From positions 1 to 50,578 of the forward strand of contig JAEULA010000007.1 of the NCBI GenBank assembly GCA_016793165.1: 50,578 nt of DNA. The letters are read 5' to 3'. Both the position numbers and the translations under genes were made by a program. Within the stretch, counting starts at the first letter, position 1, and each line of letters opens with the position of its first letter. This document shows positions 25,481 to 34,238 of the stretch, piece after piece. Below the pieces are notes generated by a model. The model ran no database searches. It saw nothing but the letters and a program-made list of their open reading frames with translations, and had not been told where the DNA came from. Origin of the DNA: Alphaproteobacteria bacterium. GTDB taxonomy: Bacteria; Pseudomonadota; Alphaproteobacteria; CACIAM-22H2.

Positions 25481-25975
25481 TCAGCCGCGACGCGCGGCCT
25501 CGATCGCGGCAACGTCGATCTTCGTCATGTCCATCATCGCCGCGAACGCCCGTTGCGCCTCGGCACCGCCCGCTGATATCGCCTCGATAAGCACGCGCGG
25601 CGTGATCTGCCAGGAGATGCCCCACTTGTCCTTGCACCAGCCGCACGCGCTCTCCTTGCCGCCATTGCCGACGATGGCGTTCCAGTAGCGGTCGGTCTCC
25701 TGCTGGTCGTCGGTGGCGATCTGGAACGAGAACGCCTCGTTGTGCTTGAACGCCGGCCCGCCGTTCAAGCCGATGCAACGGACCCCGGCCACCGTGAATT
25801 CGACCGTCAGGACGTCGCCCTTCTTGCCGGACGGATAGTCCGCCGGCGCGCGATGGACAGCCCCCACCGCGCTGTCCGGAAAGGTCTTCGCGTAGAACTG
25901 CGCCGCAGCCTCGGCGTCCCTGTCGTACCAGAGGCAGATCGTGTTCTTCGCGGTCTTCTCGACTCTCGCCGTCAT
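25481..25975 (-). CDS. VOC-superfamily PhnB-like protein
   Basis: The 164-residue protein belongs to the PhnB/3-demethylubiquinone methyltransferase-like branch of the VOC fold. Visible blocks are ICLWYDRDAEAAAQFYAKTF, GKKGDVLTVEFTVAGVRCIGLNGGP, FSFQIATDDQQETDRYWNAI and CGWCKDKWGISWQITP. The biochemical role of this family is not settled, and enzymatic activity should not be assumed. ATG 25975 follows AAGGAA by about 7 bases. The open frame continues upstream through 17-bp repeats, giving a repetitive false N-terminus that I exclude. Confidence 0.86.
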   Translation of the reverse strand: MTARVEKTAKNTICLWYDRDAEAAAQFYAKTFPDSAVGAVHRAPADYPSGKKGDVLTVEFTVAGVRCIGLNGGPAFKHNEAFSFQIATDDQQETDRYWNAIVGNGGKESACGWCKDKWGISWQITPRVLIEAISAGGAEAQRAFAAMMDMTKIDVAAIEAARRG

Positions 25976-25988
25976 CGCACGTTCCTTC

Positions 25989-26073
25989 GCTTCGCTGATT
26001 GGGGCGCTTCGCTGATTGGGGCGCTTCGCTGATTGGGGCAATTCGCCGATTGGAGCACTTCGCCGGCAGGGGC
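25989..26073. repeat. Five-unit 17-bp tandem repeat upstream of the VOC gene
   Basis: Three perfect units GCTTCGCTGATTGGGGC (25989-26005, 26006-26022, 26023-26039) are followed by two degenerate ones (26040-26056, 26057-26073). The array starts 14 bp before the VOC gene start, so it lies in the 5' untranslated region or promoter of that gene. Unit length is not a multiple of three, so it does not encode a regular peptide repeat in one frame. Identical units suggest recent slippage expansion. Confidence 0.9.
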
Positions 26074-26197
26074 TCCAGCGCTCGACAAGGGATGTCGAGC
26101 CATGCCGTCGGTCCGAGATCCGCTCCCGTCCAATGACCGGCCCCGCAATGCCGTTCGGCCTCGAGTGCCGTGGCGCATCGGGCCCGGCGCTCGAGCG

Positions 26198-26338
26198 CTA
26201 TTTGATCGCCTTGTCGACCTTCTCGCCGAGCTTCTCGAACGGGCCATCGTGCTTCGGCTCGAACATCGTCGCTCCGATCGCAACGGCGCCGATGATCAGG
26301 ATGGCCGCAACGACCATCGTCCAGGGATTCATCCGCAT
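26198..26338 (-). CDS. 46-residue single-pass membrane peptide
   Basis: The small ORF reads MRMNPWTMVVAAILIIGAV at its start, has one hydrophobic span (about 8-25) and ends in a charged tail (FEKLGEKVDKAIK). GGAGGG lies 4 bases before the ATG (CGGAGGGACC), an excellent ribosome site, which is the main reason to accept it as real. The layout (short N-terminus, one helix, amphipathic charged tail) is common among small inner-membrane proteins. I do not recognise a function. It lies between the VOC gene repeats and a pseudogene. Confidence 0.7.
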   Translation of the reverse strand: MRMNPWTMVVAAILIIGAVAIGATMFEPKHDGPFEKLGEKVDKAIK

Positions 26339-26584
26339 GGTCCCTCCGTAGGGTTCCGTGTGCGAGCCACAACGCATGACTTGCGCAACGGTTCCATCGC
26401 CTCGAGGGCGCGCCGGCGCGGCGCCGACCCTGCCGATCGCCTCGAGCGCATTGCGAAGTTTCGATCGTCCGAAACCGTCGTTCGGCACGAAACCGCCGCT
26501 GCAACGCGAACCGGCTTTCCCGCAAGACTGTGGCGGATGGCGGCCCCGAGGTCCCCGCGCATGCTCCGACGCGGATCGAAGAGG

Positions 26585-27540
26585 CAAGACGAGAGGCAGG
26601 CAGCTCATCGCGAGCATCGGCGGCGGCGCAGGCTGGACGCTTGCAGGCCGCCCGATGCCGGCCCTCGCCCTGGAGCCGGGCCGCGCCTACCGCCTCGGAC
26701 GGCTTGGAGCGGCCGACCTCAACAAAGCGCTGACCCGCGATGTCCTGCTGCCGGAGCTCGCAAGGCTCGGCTTCGACGCGTGCACCGGCCCGCCGGACGC
26801 GCTGCCGGGATTGATGAAAGATCTGCTCGCCGGCAAGCCGGACAAGGTCTTCGCCATCGGCGACGCCGCCTCGGTCGCAGCGGGCGCGACGACGCGCACG
26901 GTGCCGTCGTCAGCTTCTCGACCGATACGCTCGGGCTCGGCCTTGCCCAGAGCTACGCGCGGCCGGGCGGCAACATCACCGGTGTGGCGCTCCTCGGCGG
27001 CGCGCTCGACGCCAAGCCGCTCACCATTTTGCGCGACGCGATTCCCGACCGCCGGCGCGCGACGGACCTCGTCTCGACATCGCAACGCACGATCGTCGAA
27101 GCCCCATTGCCGAAGGCGGCCACCGACCTCGGCATCGAGCGGATCGTCTTCGCGATCGCCGCGCCGGGTGAATATCCGGCCGTGTTCGACGCGATGCGGC
27201 CGGCGGGCGCCGAGGCCGCCCCGATCGGGGCGACGCCGGAGTTGAGGCGGGACGTCAAGCAGATCGCCGACCTCGCGCTGGCGGCGCGACTGCCGACGGT
27301 ATGCGAATGGGTGGAGATGGCCCGCGACGGCTGCACGATCGGCTACGGCTCCATCCGCCCCGCGCCCTACCGCCGCACATGCGCCCAGATCGCCCTGGTC
27401 CGCCGCGGCAGGCCGGCCGGGAACATCGCGATCGAACGCCTCGCGCTGTTCGAGTTCGGCCTCGACTGGAAGACCGCCCGGTCGCTCGGCCTCGCCATTC
27501 CCGCTCCGGTGCTCGCCAGCGCGGACGAGGCGATCGAATC
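26585..27540 (+). pseudogene. Frameshifted ABC-type substrate-binding protein (TrpX/YnjB-like family)
   Basis: Two adjacent frames together match the family of exported binding proteins with starts like RREFIxxxGGAAxWPLAARAQ. The first part (LIASIGGGAGWTL, then RAYRLGRLGAADLN, KPDKVFAIGDAASVAAGATTRTVP) runs to about 26903. The second part resumes one base out of phase with VVSFSTDTLGLGL and SYARPGGNITGVALLGG and ends near KTARSLGLAIPAPVLASADEAIE at about 27540. A single missing base in GTGCCGTCG (26901-26909) explains the break. No in-frame ATG precedes the signal region and the normal stop is also lost, so decay rather than one sequencing error is likely. No permease or ATPase partner is adjacent. 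Confidence 0.75.
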
Positions 27541-27893
27541 AGCCGAGCCCGGCGCCGCGGGGCACCCCCGCGGCGTCGACACGCCTGAGTCTCGACAGCG
27601 CCGGCGTCGGCCCGACGATGCGTCGTCGGCACGGAGGCCGGCTCGGGAGGAATCTGCGCAGAGGGACCGGGCGATCTTGCGGGCGAATCCGCGCGACGCG
27701 AGCCAGGCTCGAGCGCATTGATCCAAACGCTAGTTCGGCAGGCCGGTGCCGAACTTCATCCGCGAGCCGACTGGACCCTCGGCAGGAGCCGGGCGAGGAT
27801 CCGCCGTTGGCATGAGAAGCGGCCCCGGGGCGCACCGCGCGGCTCTCCGTGCCGGAGCGCGTTCATGCCGTCCAGGTTCCGATGGAGTTCCCG
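27541..27893. other. 353-bp stretch without a recognised gene
   Basis: The frame of the pseudogene runs on to 27721 but encodes an Arg/Pro/Ala-rich stretch with no family character. The remainder leads into the NIPSNAP gene. I see no RNA gene, strong promoter or repeat here. Confidence 0.5.
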
Positions 27894-28220
27894 ATGACGG
27901 CCTTCTACGAGCTTCGCCAGTACCGCATCCGCGACGGACAGATGGAGCGTTGGGTCGCATTCATGGAGGAGAAGATCATTCCGTTCCAGACCGCGCGCGG
28001 CATGACCATCGTCGGTTCGTGGACGGATCCCGCGCAGCCCGACCACTATGTCTGGATGCGCCGCTTCGAAAGCGAGGAGCAGCGCAAGGCTCTGTGGGCC
28101 AAGGTCTACGAGGACCCGCTCTGGGCCGCCGAGTTCCGTCCCTTGATCGCCGAGATGCTCGACCGCGAGAAGATGGTCGTCACCCACCTGCGAGCGACAC
28201 CGAAGTCCCCGATGCGCTGA
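27894..28220 (+). CDS. NIPSNAP-family protein
   Basis: The 108-residue protein begins MTAFYELRQYRIRDGQMERW and contains GSWTDPAQPDHYVWMRRFESEEQR, both typical of the NIPSNAP ferredoxin-like dimeric alpha-beta barrel fold. Bacterial members are often near catabolic genes, but their chemistry is poorly defined. The start at 27894 is favoured by GGAG six bases upstream; ATG 27882 or 27849 would only add a few non-conserved residues. Confidence 0.85.
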   Translation: MTAFYELRQYRIRDGQMERWVAFMEEKIIPFQTARGMTIVGSWTDPAQPDHYVWMRRFESEEQRKALWAKVYEDPLWAAEFRPLIAEMLDREKMVVTHLRATPKSPMR

Positions 28221-28222
28221 CG

Positions 28223-28255
28223 CCGGCGCGATCGCCGTTCGCGGGACGGCGCCGG
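28223..28255. terminator. Possible hairpin between convergent NIPSNAP and hyuB3 genes
   Basis: CCGGCGC (28223-28229) pairs with GCGCCGG (28249-28255) around a 19-base loop that can itself pair partly. It directly follows the NIPSNAP stop. No T-run is present, so termination is only a possibility. Confidence 0.3.
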
Positions 28256-28362
28256 GTTGCCGGATACGAAGACCTTGCTCGGCGCCGGTGGCCCCGCAAT
28301 ACGCCCGGAGCTCCGCGCACCGCCGCTCTCATCCCCGCCTGCCCCGCACGCTGGCCGCCCTC

Positions 28363-30075
28363 CTACCGTCCTGAGCCGGACGGCAAGCGGCGCGGCTTGC
28401 CACGGGCGGGCTTCGCCGTGCCGTAGTGCTTGCGCATGAACTTCGCCGAGAACTTCCCGCCCGCCGCGTCCTCGGCGCGCTTGTCCGGCGCGCGCGTCGC
28501 GGGCTTGCCGTAGCCGCCGGCGCCCGGCGTCTCGATGAGGACGACGGCATCGGGCGGCACCTCGAGCGACGCCGGCTTGTTGGCGAGCCTGTCGACCTTG
28601 CCGTCGTCGTGGACGATGGCGAGTCGGCCGGTCCGGCCCGGCGCGCCGCCGAACAGGCCGTAGGGCTGGTGGACGCAGCGCTCACCCTGGCCGGAGAAGG
28701 TCACGGTGTGGCCCAACGCGCGGTAGACGCGGCGCAGGCCCATGCCGCCGCGGAAGCGGCCGGCACCGCCGGAATCCTCGATCAGCTCGTAGCGCTCGAT
28801 CAGCAGCGGGTATTCGTTCTCCAGCGCCTCGATCGGCAGGTTGGAGGTGTTGGTGACGTGCACCTGGACGCCATCGGTGCCGTCCTTGTAGCTGCGCGCC
28901 CCGGCACCGCCGCCGATCGTCTCCATGTAGAGATAGTAGCGGCCGTCCGGCCCGGTGCCCGACAGCGTCGCGACACCGTTGGCGCCGTTGCTCGCCGCGA
29001 TGACCCGGTCGGGCAGCGCCTTCGCGAGCGCGCCGAGGATCGCATCGATGATGCGCTGGCAGGTCTGGGCGCGCGCCGCGGTCGCGGCGGGGAAGACGGC
29101 GTTCACGACGCTCCCCAGCGGCGCCTTGATGTGCACCGGATCGAGCATGCCGTGGTTGGTCGGGCCCTCGGGGTCGATCAGGACCTTGAGCGCGAACAAC
29201 ACCGCCGCCTGCAGCCCGGCGAAGGAGTTGTTCATGTTGCCGCGCACCTGCGGCCCGGTGCCTGCGAAGTCCAGCCACACCTCGTCGCCACGGACGCGGA
29301 TCTCGACCTTGATCGGGATGTCGGTCGTGCCCATGCCGTCGTCGTCGAGATAGTCCGTGAAGCGGTAGACGCCGTCGGGGATGTCGCGGATGCCGGCGCG
29401 CATGCGCCGCGCCACAGACCTGATGATCTCCTCGCAGCCCGCCTCCAGATCCGAAGCACTCCAGCGCCGGAACAGCTCGTGCAGCCGGCGCGTGCCCAGC
29501 CGGTTGCCGGCGACTTGCGAGAGATAGTCGCCGCGCCGCTCGTGCGGGACGCGCACGTTGAGCAGGATCAGCTGGAAGACCTCGTCGTTGATCACGCCCT
29601 CCTGGACGATCCGGATCGGCGGGATGCGCACGCCCTCCTGGTAGATCTCGGTCATGCCGCCGGCCATCGAGCCGGGCGCCATGCCGCCGACATCGGAGTG
29701 GTGCGCGATGTTGGAGACGAAGAGCACCACCTTCCCGTCGCGGAAGACGGGCGCCAGGATCGCGACGTCGGGCAGGTGCGAGCCGCGGCCGACGAACGGA
29801 TCGTTGGAGACGAACATGTCGCCCGGCCTCATCTTCTCGACGCCGTAGCGCTCGAGCACGACCTCGACCAGGCCCAGCATCGAGGCGAGGTGCAGCGGCA
29901 GGCTCTCGCCCTGAACCACGACGCGGCCCTTCGCGTCGAAGATCGCAGCGGAATGGTCGTGGCGCTCCTTGATGTTGGTCGAGTAGGCGCTCTTCATGAT
30001 CGCGAGGAACATCTCGTCGCAGATCGAGGAGAGGCCGTTGCGCAGCAGCTCCACGTCGATGGGGGTGAGGGCCAT
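28363..30075 (-). CDS. hyuB: Hydantoinase B/oxoprolinase family protein, HyuB type (copy 3)
   Basis: The 570-residue catalytic-type subunit closely resembles copy 1: SAYSTNIKERHDHSAAIFD, SNDPFVGRGSHLPDVAIL, NIAHHSDVGGMAPGSMAGG, TEIYQEGVRIPPI, and IEDSGGAGRFRGGMGLRR. It starts 5 bp after hyuA3, as last gene of a long minus-strand operon that begins with a TRAP transporter. The C-terminus has a basic tail (KPARGKPRRLPSGSGR) not seen in the other copies. The role is ATP-dependent ring opening of a cyclic amide with HyuA3; the substrate is unknown. Confidence 0.92.
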   Translation of the reverse strand: MALTPIDVELLRNGLSSICDEMFLAIMKSAYSTNIKERHDHSAAIFDAKGRVVVQGESLPLHLASMLGLVEVVLERYGVEKMRPGDMFVSNDPFVGRGSHLPDVAILAPVFRDGKVVLFVSNIAHHSDVGGMAPGSMAGGMTEIYQEGVRIPPIRIVQEGVINDEVFQLILLNVRVPHERRGDYLSQVAGNRLGTRRLHELFRRWSASDLEAGCEEIIRSVARRMRAGIRDIPDGVYRFTDYLDDDGMGTTDIPIKVEIRVRGDEVWLDFAGTGPQVRGNMNNSFAGLQAAVLFALKVLIDPEGPTNHGMLDPVHIKAPLGSVVNAVFPAATAARAQTCQRIIDAILGALAKALPDRVIAASNGANGVATLSGTGPDGRYYLYMETIGGGAGARSYKDGTDGVQVHVTNTSNLPIEALENEYPLLIERYELIEDSGGAGRFRGGMGLRRVYRALGHTVTFSGQGERCVHQPYGLFGGAPGRTGRLAIVHDDGKVDRLANKPASLEVPPDAVVLIETPGAGGYGKPATRAPDKRAEDAAGGKFSAKFMRKHYGTAKPARGKPRRLPSGSGR

Positions 30076-30080
30076 GGCGG

Positions 30081-32129
30081 TCAGGCTCCGGTCGCGAGGT
30101 CGATGACGATGTTCCCCCAGGGATCGACGCGCGCGACGTCGCCCGGGAAGATCGGCGTCGTGGAGTCCATCTGCTCGACGATCGCCGGGCCGGTCAGCAC
30201 TTGCCCCGGGGCCAGCTCGCCGCGGCGATACACGGGCGTGTCGTGCCAGGAGTCCTTGTCGAAGGCGGTGCGGCGCGATTCGTAGGGTGCTGCCTCCGGT
30301 CGAGGCGACAGTCTCGCCAGCTCGGGCTTTTCGAGGATGCCGGTCAGCTTGACGCGCACGCCGACGGCCTCGACCGGCTCGTCGGGCTGGGCGAAGCCGT
30401 AGGCACGCTCGTGCGCGGCATCGAAGTCGCGGCGCAGCGCCGCCAGCGCCTTCGCATCGAAGGGCGCGCTCGCGGCGGCAATCGAAAGCTCGAAGTTCTG
30501 GCCCTTGTAGCGCAGGTCGACGGCCCAGGCGGCGCGACGGTCGGCAGGCGCGACCTTCTCGGCGGCGAACCACGCCTCCGCCCGCCCGGCGAGCTGCGCG
30601 CCGATACGATTGAGCGCGGCGAGGGCGCCGTCGCCGAAAGCCACCAGCCCGGCCTGGACGAAGTCGGCCACGAGGTCGGAATTGAGCAGGCCCTCGGCGC
30701 AGAGGATGCCGGGGTTGGGCGGAATGATGACGCGACGGATGCCGAGCTCGCGCGCGACATCGGTCGCGTGCAGCGGACCGGCGCCGCCGAAGGCGAAGAG
30801 CGCGAGCTTGCCGGGATCGTGGCCGCGCTCGATCGAGATCGCGCGGATCGCCTTGACCATGGTGGCGCTGACCAGCCGCACGATGCCGAAGGCGGTCTCG
30901 ATGCGATCGAGCTTGAGCGCGCCGGCGAGCGCATCGACCGCCGCCTCGGCATGCTTGCGCCGGATCGGCATGCGGCCCTCGAGCAGGGCGACGTCGTTGA
31001 GGCGCCCGAGCAGCACGTTCGCGTCGGTGACCGTGGCCTGCGTGCCGCCCTTGTCGTAGCAGGCCGGGCCCGGCACGGCGCCCGCACTCTGCGGCCCCAC
31101 CTTCATCAGGCCGTCGCGGTCGATCCAGGCGATCGAGCCGCCGCCGGCGCCGACCGAGTTCACGTCGAGCGCGGGCAGACGCAGCGGGAAGCCCGCGAGC
31201 ATGCGGCTATGGACCAGCGCGGTCTCGCCGCCCAGCAGCAGGGCGACGTCCGCGCTCGTGCCGCCGACATCCAGCGTGATCACGTCGGGGAGGCCCGCCG
31301 TGCGCGCTCGATGCGCGGCGCCGATCGCGCCGGCCGCGGGGCCCGACAGCGCTGTGCGGATCGGGAAGCTGCGCGCCATGGCGATCGACATCAGTCCGCC
31401 GCCGCTCTGGCTGATGGTCGGGCTGCAGCCGATCGCGAGCTCGCGCACCGCGCGCTCGAAGCGGTCCATGTACGCGTCGATCACGGTGAGCAGCGCGCCG
31501 TTGAGCACCGTGGTCGAGAACCGCTCGTACTCGCGGAACTCCGGATAGATCTGCGCCGAGGTGATCACGGCAACCCTCCCGCCGAGGATCCGCCTCAGGA
31601 TCGAGGCGGCACGCGCCTCGTGCCTCGGATAGGCATGCGCGTGCAGGAAGCAGACGACGACGCAATCCACCTCCAGGGCCGCGAGCCTGGCGCCGATCTC
31701 GCGAAGCGCCGCCTCGTCGAGCTTCACATGTACCTTGCCGTCGGCGCGCATGCGCTCGGGCACCTCGAAGCGAAGCTCGCGCGGCACAAGCGCCTTGGGG
31801 TGGTCGAGATGGATGTCGTAGACCTTGGGCCGGGTCTGGCGGCCGATCTCGATAAGGTCGCGGAAGCCGGCCGTGGTGACCATCGCCACCTTTCCTACGC
31901 GGCGCTGGATCAGGGCATTGGTGCCGACCGTCGTGCCGTGGGCCAGCCGCACGACGTCGCCCGGCGCCACGATGCCGCGCGCGAGGATCTGCTTGAGCCC
32001 GTCGATGATCGCGCGGTCCGGCTCCCCCGGAGTCGACGGCACCTTGTGCAGGAGTTCGCGGCCGTCCGACAGACTGACCGAGAAGTCGGTGAAGGTGCCG
32101 CCGACGTCGACACCGATGAATGCGACCAT
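30081..32129 (-). CDS. hyuA: Hydantoinase/oxoprolinase family protein, HyuA type (copy 3)
   Basis: The 682-residue protein has DVGGTFTDF at 8-16, LDVGGTSADVALL as second nucleotide motif, GAGGGSIAWIDRDGLMKVGP and GAVPGPACYDKGG. It groups with copy 1 by these blocks. ATG 32129 (GGGGGA upstream, 8 bases) is preferred over an in-frame ATG 11 codons earlier. A 267-bp gap separates it from the lyase gene upstream. That gap holds a perfect hairpin GCGGCT-CCGCG-AGCCGC (32261-32277), which might attenuate readthrough between the two operon halves. Confidence 0.92.
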   Translation of the reverse strand: MVAFIGVDVGGTFTDFSVSLSDGRELLHKVPSTPGEPDRAIIDGLKQILARGIVAPGDVVRLAHGTTVGTNALIQRRVGKVAMVTTAGFRDLIEIGRQTRPKVYDIHLDHPKALVPRELRFEVPERMRADGKVHVKLDEAALREIGARLAALEVDCVVVCFLHAHAYPRHEARAASILRRILGGRVAVITSAQIYPEFREYERFSTTVLNGALLTVIDAYMDRFERAVRELAIGCSPTISQSGGGLMSIAMARSFPIRTALSGPAAGAIGAAHRARTAGLPDVITLDVGGTSADVALLLGGETALVHSRMLAGFPLRLPALDVNSVGAGGGSIAWIDRDGLMKVGPQSAGAVPGPACYDKGGTQATVTDANVLLGRLNDVALLEGRMPIRRKHAEAAVDALAGALKLDRIETAFGIVRLVSATMVKAIRAISIERGHDPGKLALFAFGGAGPLHATDVARELGIRRVIIPPNPGILCAEGLLNSDLVADFVQAGLVAFGDGALAALNRIGAQLAGRAEAWFAAEKVAPADRRAAWAVDLRYKGQNFELSIAAASAPFDAKALAALRRDFDAAHERAYGFAQPDEPVEAVGVRVKLTGILEKPELARLSPRPEAAPYESRRTAFDKDSWHDTPVYRRGELAPGQVLTGPAIVEQMDSTTPIFPGDVARVDPWGNIVIDLATGA

Positions 32130-32396
32130 GTGCGAAATCCCCCGCCTTCGAACCCGATCCACCGATTTTCCTTTCGCGTTCCGAACGCCTCTCCCGCACG
32201 CGCGGTCGCGCGAGCGCGCGAGCTGGAGGGGGCGCCACGATGCGGACAGGTCGGACGGGTGCGGCTCCGCGAGCCGCTCCCGCCATCGCGCCTGCGCCGC
32301 GTTGGTGCCCCTCCCGACGCGCCGCGCACGACGGGAGAGGCCGGGCGACCGCCGGTCCGCCGGAGGCCCGACGGCGTTCGGGTCGCCGTCCCCGCG

Positions 32397-33251
32397 TCAG
32401 CGCGGCTCGTATTTCGCCTCCGCCGCGATGATCGCGTCGAGGCCGATCAGGGTGTTGAACTCGTCGAACGAGATCATGCGCTCGGCCGCCGTGCCGTAGG
32501 TCCCGGTCGACTTGAGCTCGGAATAGTAGTGCCGCAGCGCATAGGAGACGGCGTAGAGCACGTCCGCCTGCAGGAAGAACCGGTAGCCGAGCCTGAGCAG
32601 CTCCTCGCGCGGCACCAGCGGCGACTTGCCCTTCCACACCCAGTTGTAGAGCAGCGGGCCGGGGATCAGCTTCGGCAGCTTCACCACCTGCTCCATCGTC
32701 GTCGGCGCCTCGACGAAGATCACGTCGGCCCCCGCCTCGAGATAGGCGTTGGCACGGTCGACCGCGTCGTCGAATCCGCCGACCGCGATCGCATCGGTGC
32801 GCGCGAAGAGCAGGAAGTCCTCCGATTTCCGCGTGTCGACGAAGGCCTTGATCTTGGCGACGAAGTCGCGCTTCGGGACGACGCGCTTGCCCTCCATGTG
32901 GCCGCACTTCTTGGGGAAGACCTGGTCTTCCATGTGGATCGCGCTGGCGCCCGCCTTCTCCATCTCGCGCACCAGGCGCATGACGTTGAGGTAGTTGCCG
33001 TAGCCGTCGTCGCCGTCGGCAAGCAGCGGCGCGTTCGTCACCGCCGCCACCTTGCGGACCATCTCGACCTGCTCCGTCAGCGTCAGCAGGCCGACATCGG
33101 GGATTCCGAGGTTGGAGCCCGAGGTGTTGTAGCCGCCGACGCTGACCCAATCGAACCTGAACTCGTTGGCGATCTTCGCCGCCAGCGGATTGTGGACGCT
33201 CACGATCTGCGAAACGACGTCGCGGCGCTTAAGCTCGCTCTTCAATCCCAT
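32397..33251 (-). CDS. Isocitrate lyase/PEP mutase-family C-C lyase
   Basis: The 284-residue TIM-barrel enzyme carries the family signature KKCGHMEGK (K114-K122, with C116 and H118 in the active loop) and the metal-binding acidic block ADGDDGYGN (D79, D81, D82). Relatives cleave methylisocitrate, dimethylmalate or related 2-hydroxy acids, or decarboxylate oxaloacetate; it could do any of these. Length and the YNTSGSNLGIPDVG start place it with the short bacterial lyases, not true isocitrate lyase. GAGGGGGAAGG precedes the ATG. Its place between TRAP importer and hyuA3 suggests it acts on the same imported carbon skeleton. Confidence 0.88.
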   Translation of the reverse strand: MGLKSELKRRDVVSQIVSVHNPLAAKIANEFRFDWVSVGGYNTSGSNLGIPDVGLLTLTEQVEMVRKVAAVTNAPLLADGDDGYGNYLNVMRLVREMEKAGASAIHMEDQVFPKKCGHMEGKRVVPKRDFVAKIKAFVDTRKSEDFLLFARTDAIAVGGFDDAVDRANAYLEAGADVIFVEAPTTMEQVVKLPKLIPGPLLYNWVWKGKSPLVPREELLRLGYRFFLQADVLYAVSYALRHYYSELKSTGTYGTAAERMISFDEFNTLIGLDAIIAAEAKYEPR

Positions 33252-33339
33252 GCCTTCCCCCTCGTTGCCTGGGCCGCGCCCCGGCGCGCGGCCCGTGATG
33301 CCCCCGACGCGGGCCCGCCTCCGGGCCGCGCGCCGCTCG

Positions 33340-34146
33340 TCATTCGATCCGCGCCTTCACCGCCCAAGCCCGCGCCGTCATCGCGATCGATCCGTCGTCG
33401 CGACGCGGCAGCGTCTCGAACAGGCGCAGCCGCAGCCGCTCGCGCGCCTGCGGGTCCAGGCTCGCGCAGTAGCCGGGCGCCGGCCCCGCGCCGAGCGTGA
33501 ACGGCTCCCAGTAGTCGTCGAAGTCCTTGAACACCGTCGGCACCTCGATCGCCGTCACCTCGACGCCGGCAAGCCCGGCCTCGCGCGCCATGGCCGCGAC
33601 GCCGTCGCGGGTGCAGAACGGGAAGCGGCGATCCTCGGTCAGGTCGGCCGCCTTGGCGTCCAGCGCCGCCGCCGCGACCCAGAATGCGCGCATGAAGGCG
33701 ACGCCGCCGCCGGGATAGTCCCAGAGGTAATAGCCGACCGTCCCGCCGCGCCGTGCCGTGCGCTTCATCTCCGCCAGCGCCTTCGCCCGGTCCGGCACGA
33801 AATTGAGCACGAGGCCCGAGACGACGACGTCGCGCGACGCGTCGGCCACGGGAAGCGCCTGGGCGTCGCCCAGGCGGAACTCGGCGCGCGGATCCGGCAC
33901 GTTGGCGCGCGCCTTGGCGAGGAACCCTTCGGACGGATCGATCGACAGCAGGCTGCGCGGCGCGCCGCGCGCGAGCGCCGCGGCGGACAGCGCGCCGGTG
34001 CCGCAGCCGATCTCGAGCCAGTCCCCGCCGGCGGCGGGGCCGATCCACTCGACGAAGCGGGGCGCGACCTGCCGGCTCCAGCGGCCCATGTAGCGGTCGT
34101 AGGAATCGCCTGCGCTCCAGGCGTCGTGGCGGGACTTGTCGCTCAT
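33340..34146 (-). CDS. Class I SAM-dependent methyltransferase
   Basis: The 268-residue protein contains motif I LEIGCGTGA (44-52), an acidic residue after strand 2 (LLSIDPSEG) and VSGLVLNFVPD as motif IV area, all typical of UbiE/Methyltransf_11-type enzymes. The N-terminal WSAGDSYDRYMGRWSRQVAP fits a family of small-molecule methyltransferases. GAGGAGG lies 5 bases before ATG 34146, so the longer open frame upstream, which lies over dctM, is rejected. It sits 92 bp after dctM2 and 88 bp before the lyase gene. The methyl acceptor is unknown. Confidence 0.87.
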   Translation of the reverse strand: MSDKSRHDAWSAGDSYDRYMGRWSRQVAPRFVEWIGPAAGGDWLEIGCGTGALSAAALARGAPRSLLSIDPSEGFLAKARANVPDPRAEFRLGDAQALPVADASRDVVVSGLVLNFVPDRAKALAEMKRTARRGGTVGYYLWDYPGGGVAFMRAFWVAAAALDAKAADLTEDRRFPFCTRDGVAAMAREAGLAGVEVTAIEVPTVFKDFDDYWEPFTLGAGPAPGYCASLDPQARERLRLRLFETLPRRDDGSIAMTARAWAVKARIE

Positions 34147-34238
34147 CGCAGCCTCCTCGTCGCATGGCGCCGCGCACCGCGTGCGGCGCCGACGCATGAC
34201 GATACGGCCGCGATCGGGCGGCGACCAGCGCGCCGGGA

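Noticed and set aside
25989..26073. Tandem repeats considered as a CRISPR array
   Set aside because: Units are contiguous with no spacers and are only 17 bp; no cas genes in the window.
32261..32277. Perfect hairpin between the lyase gene and hyuA3 as a terminator
   Set aside because: No T-run and genes on both sides share direction; kept only as a remark under hyuA3.
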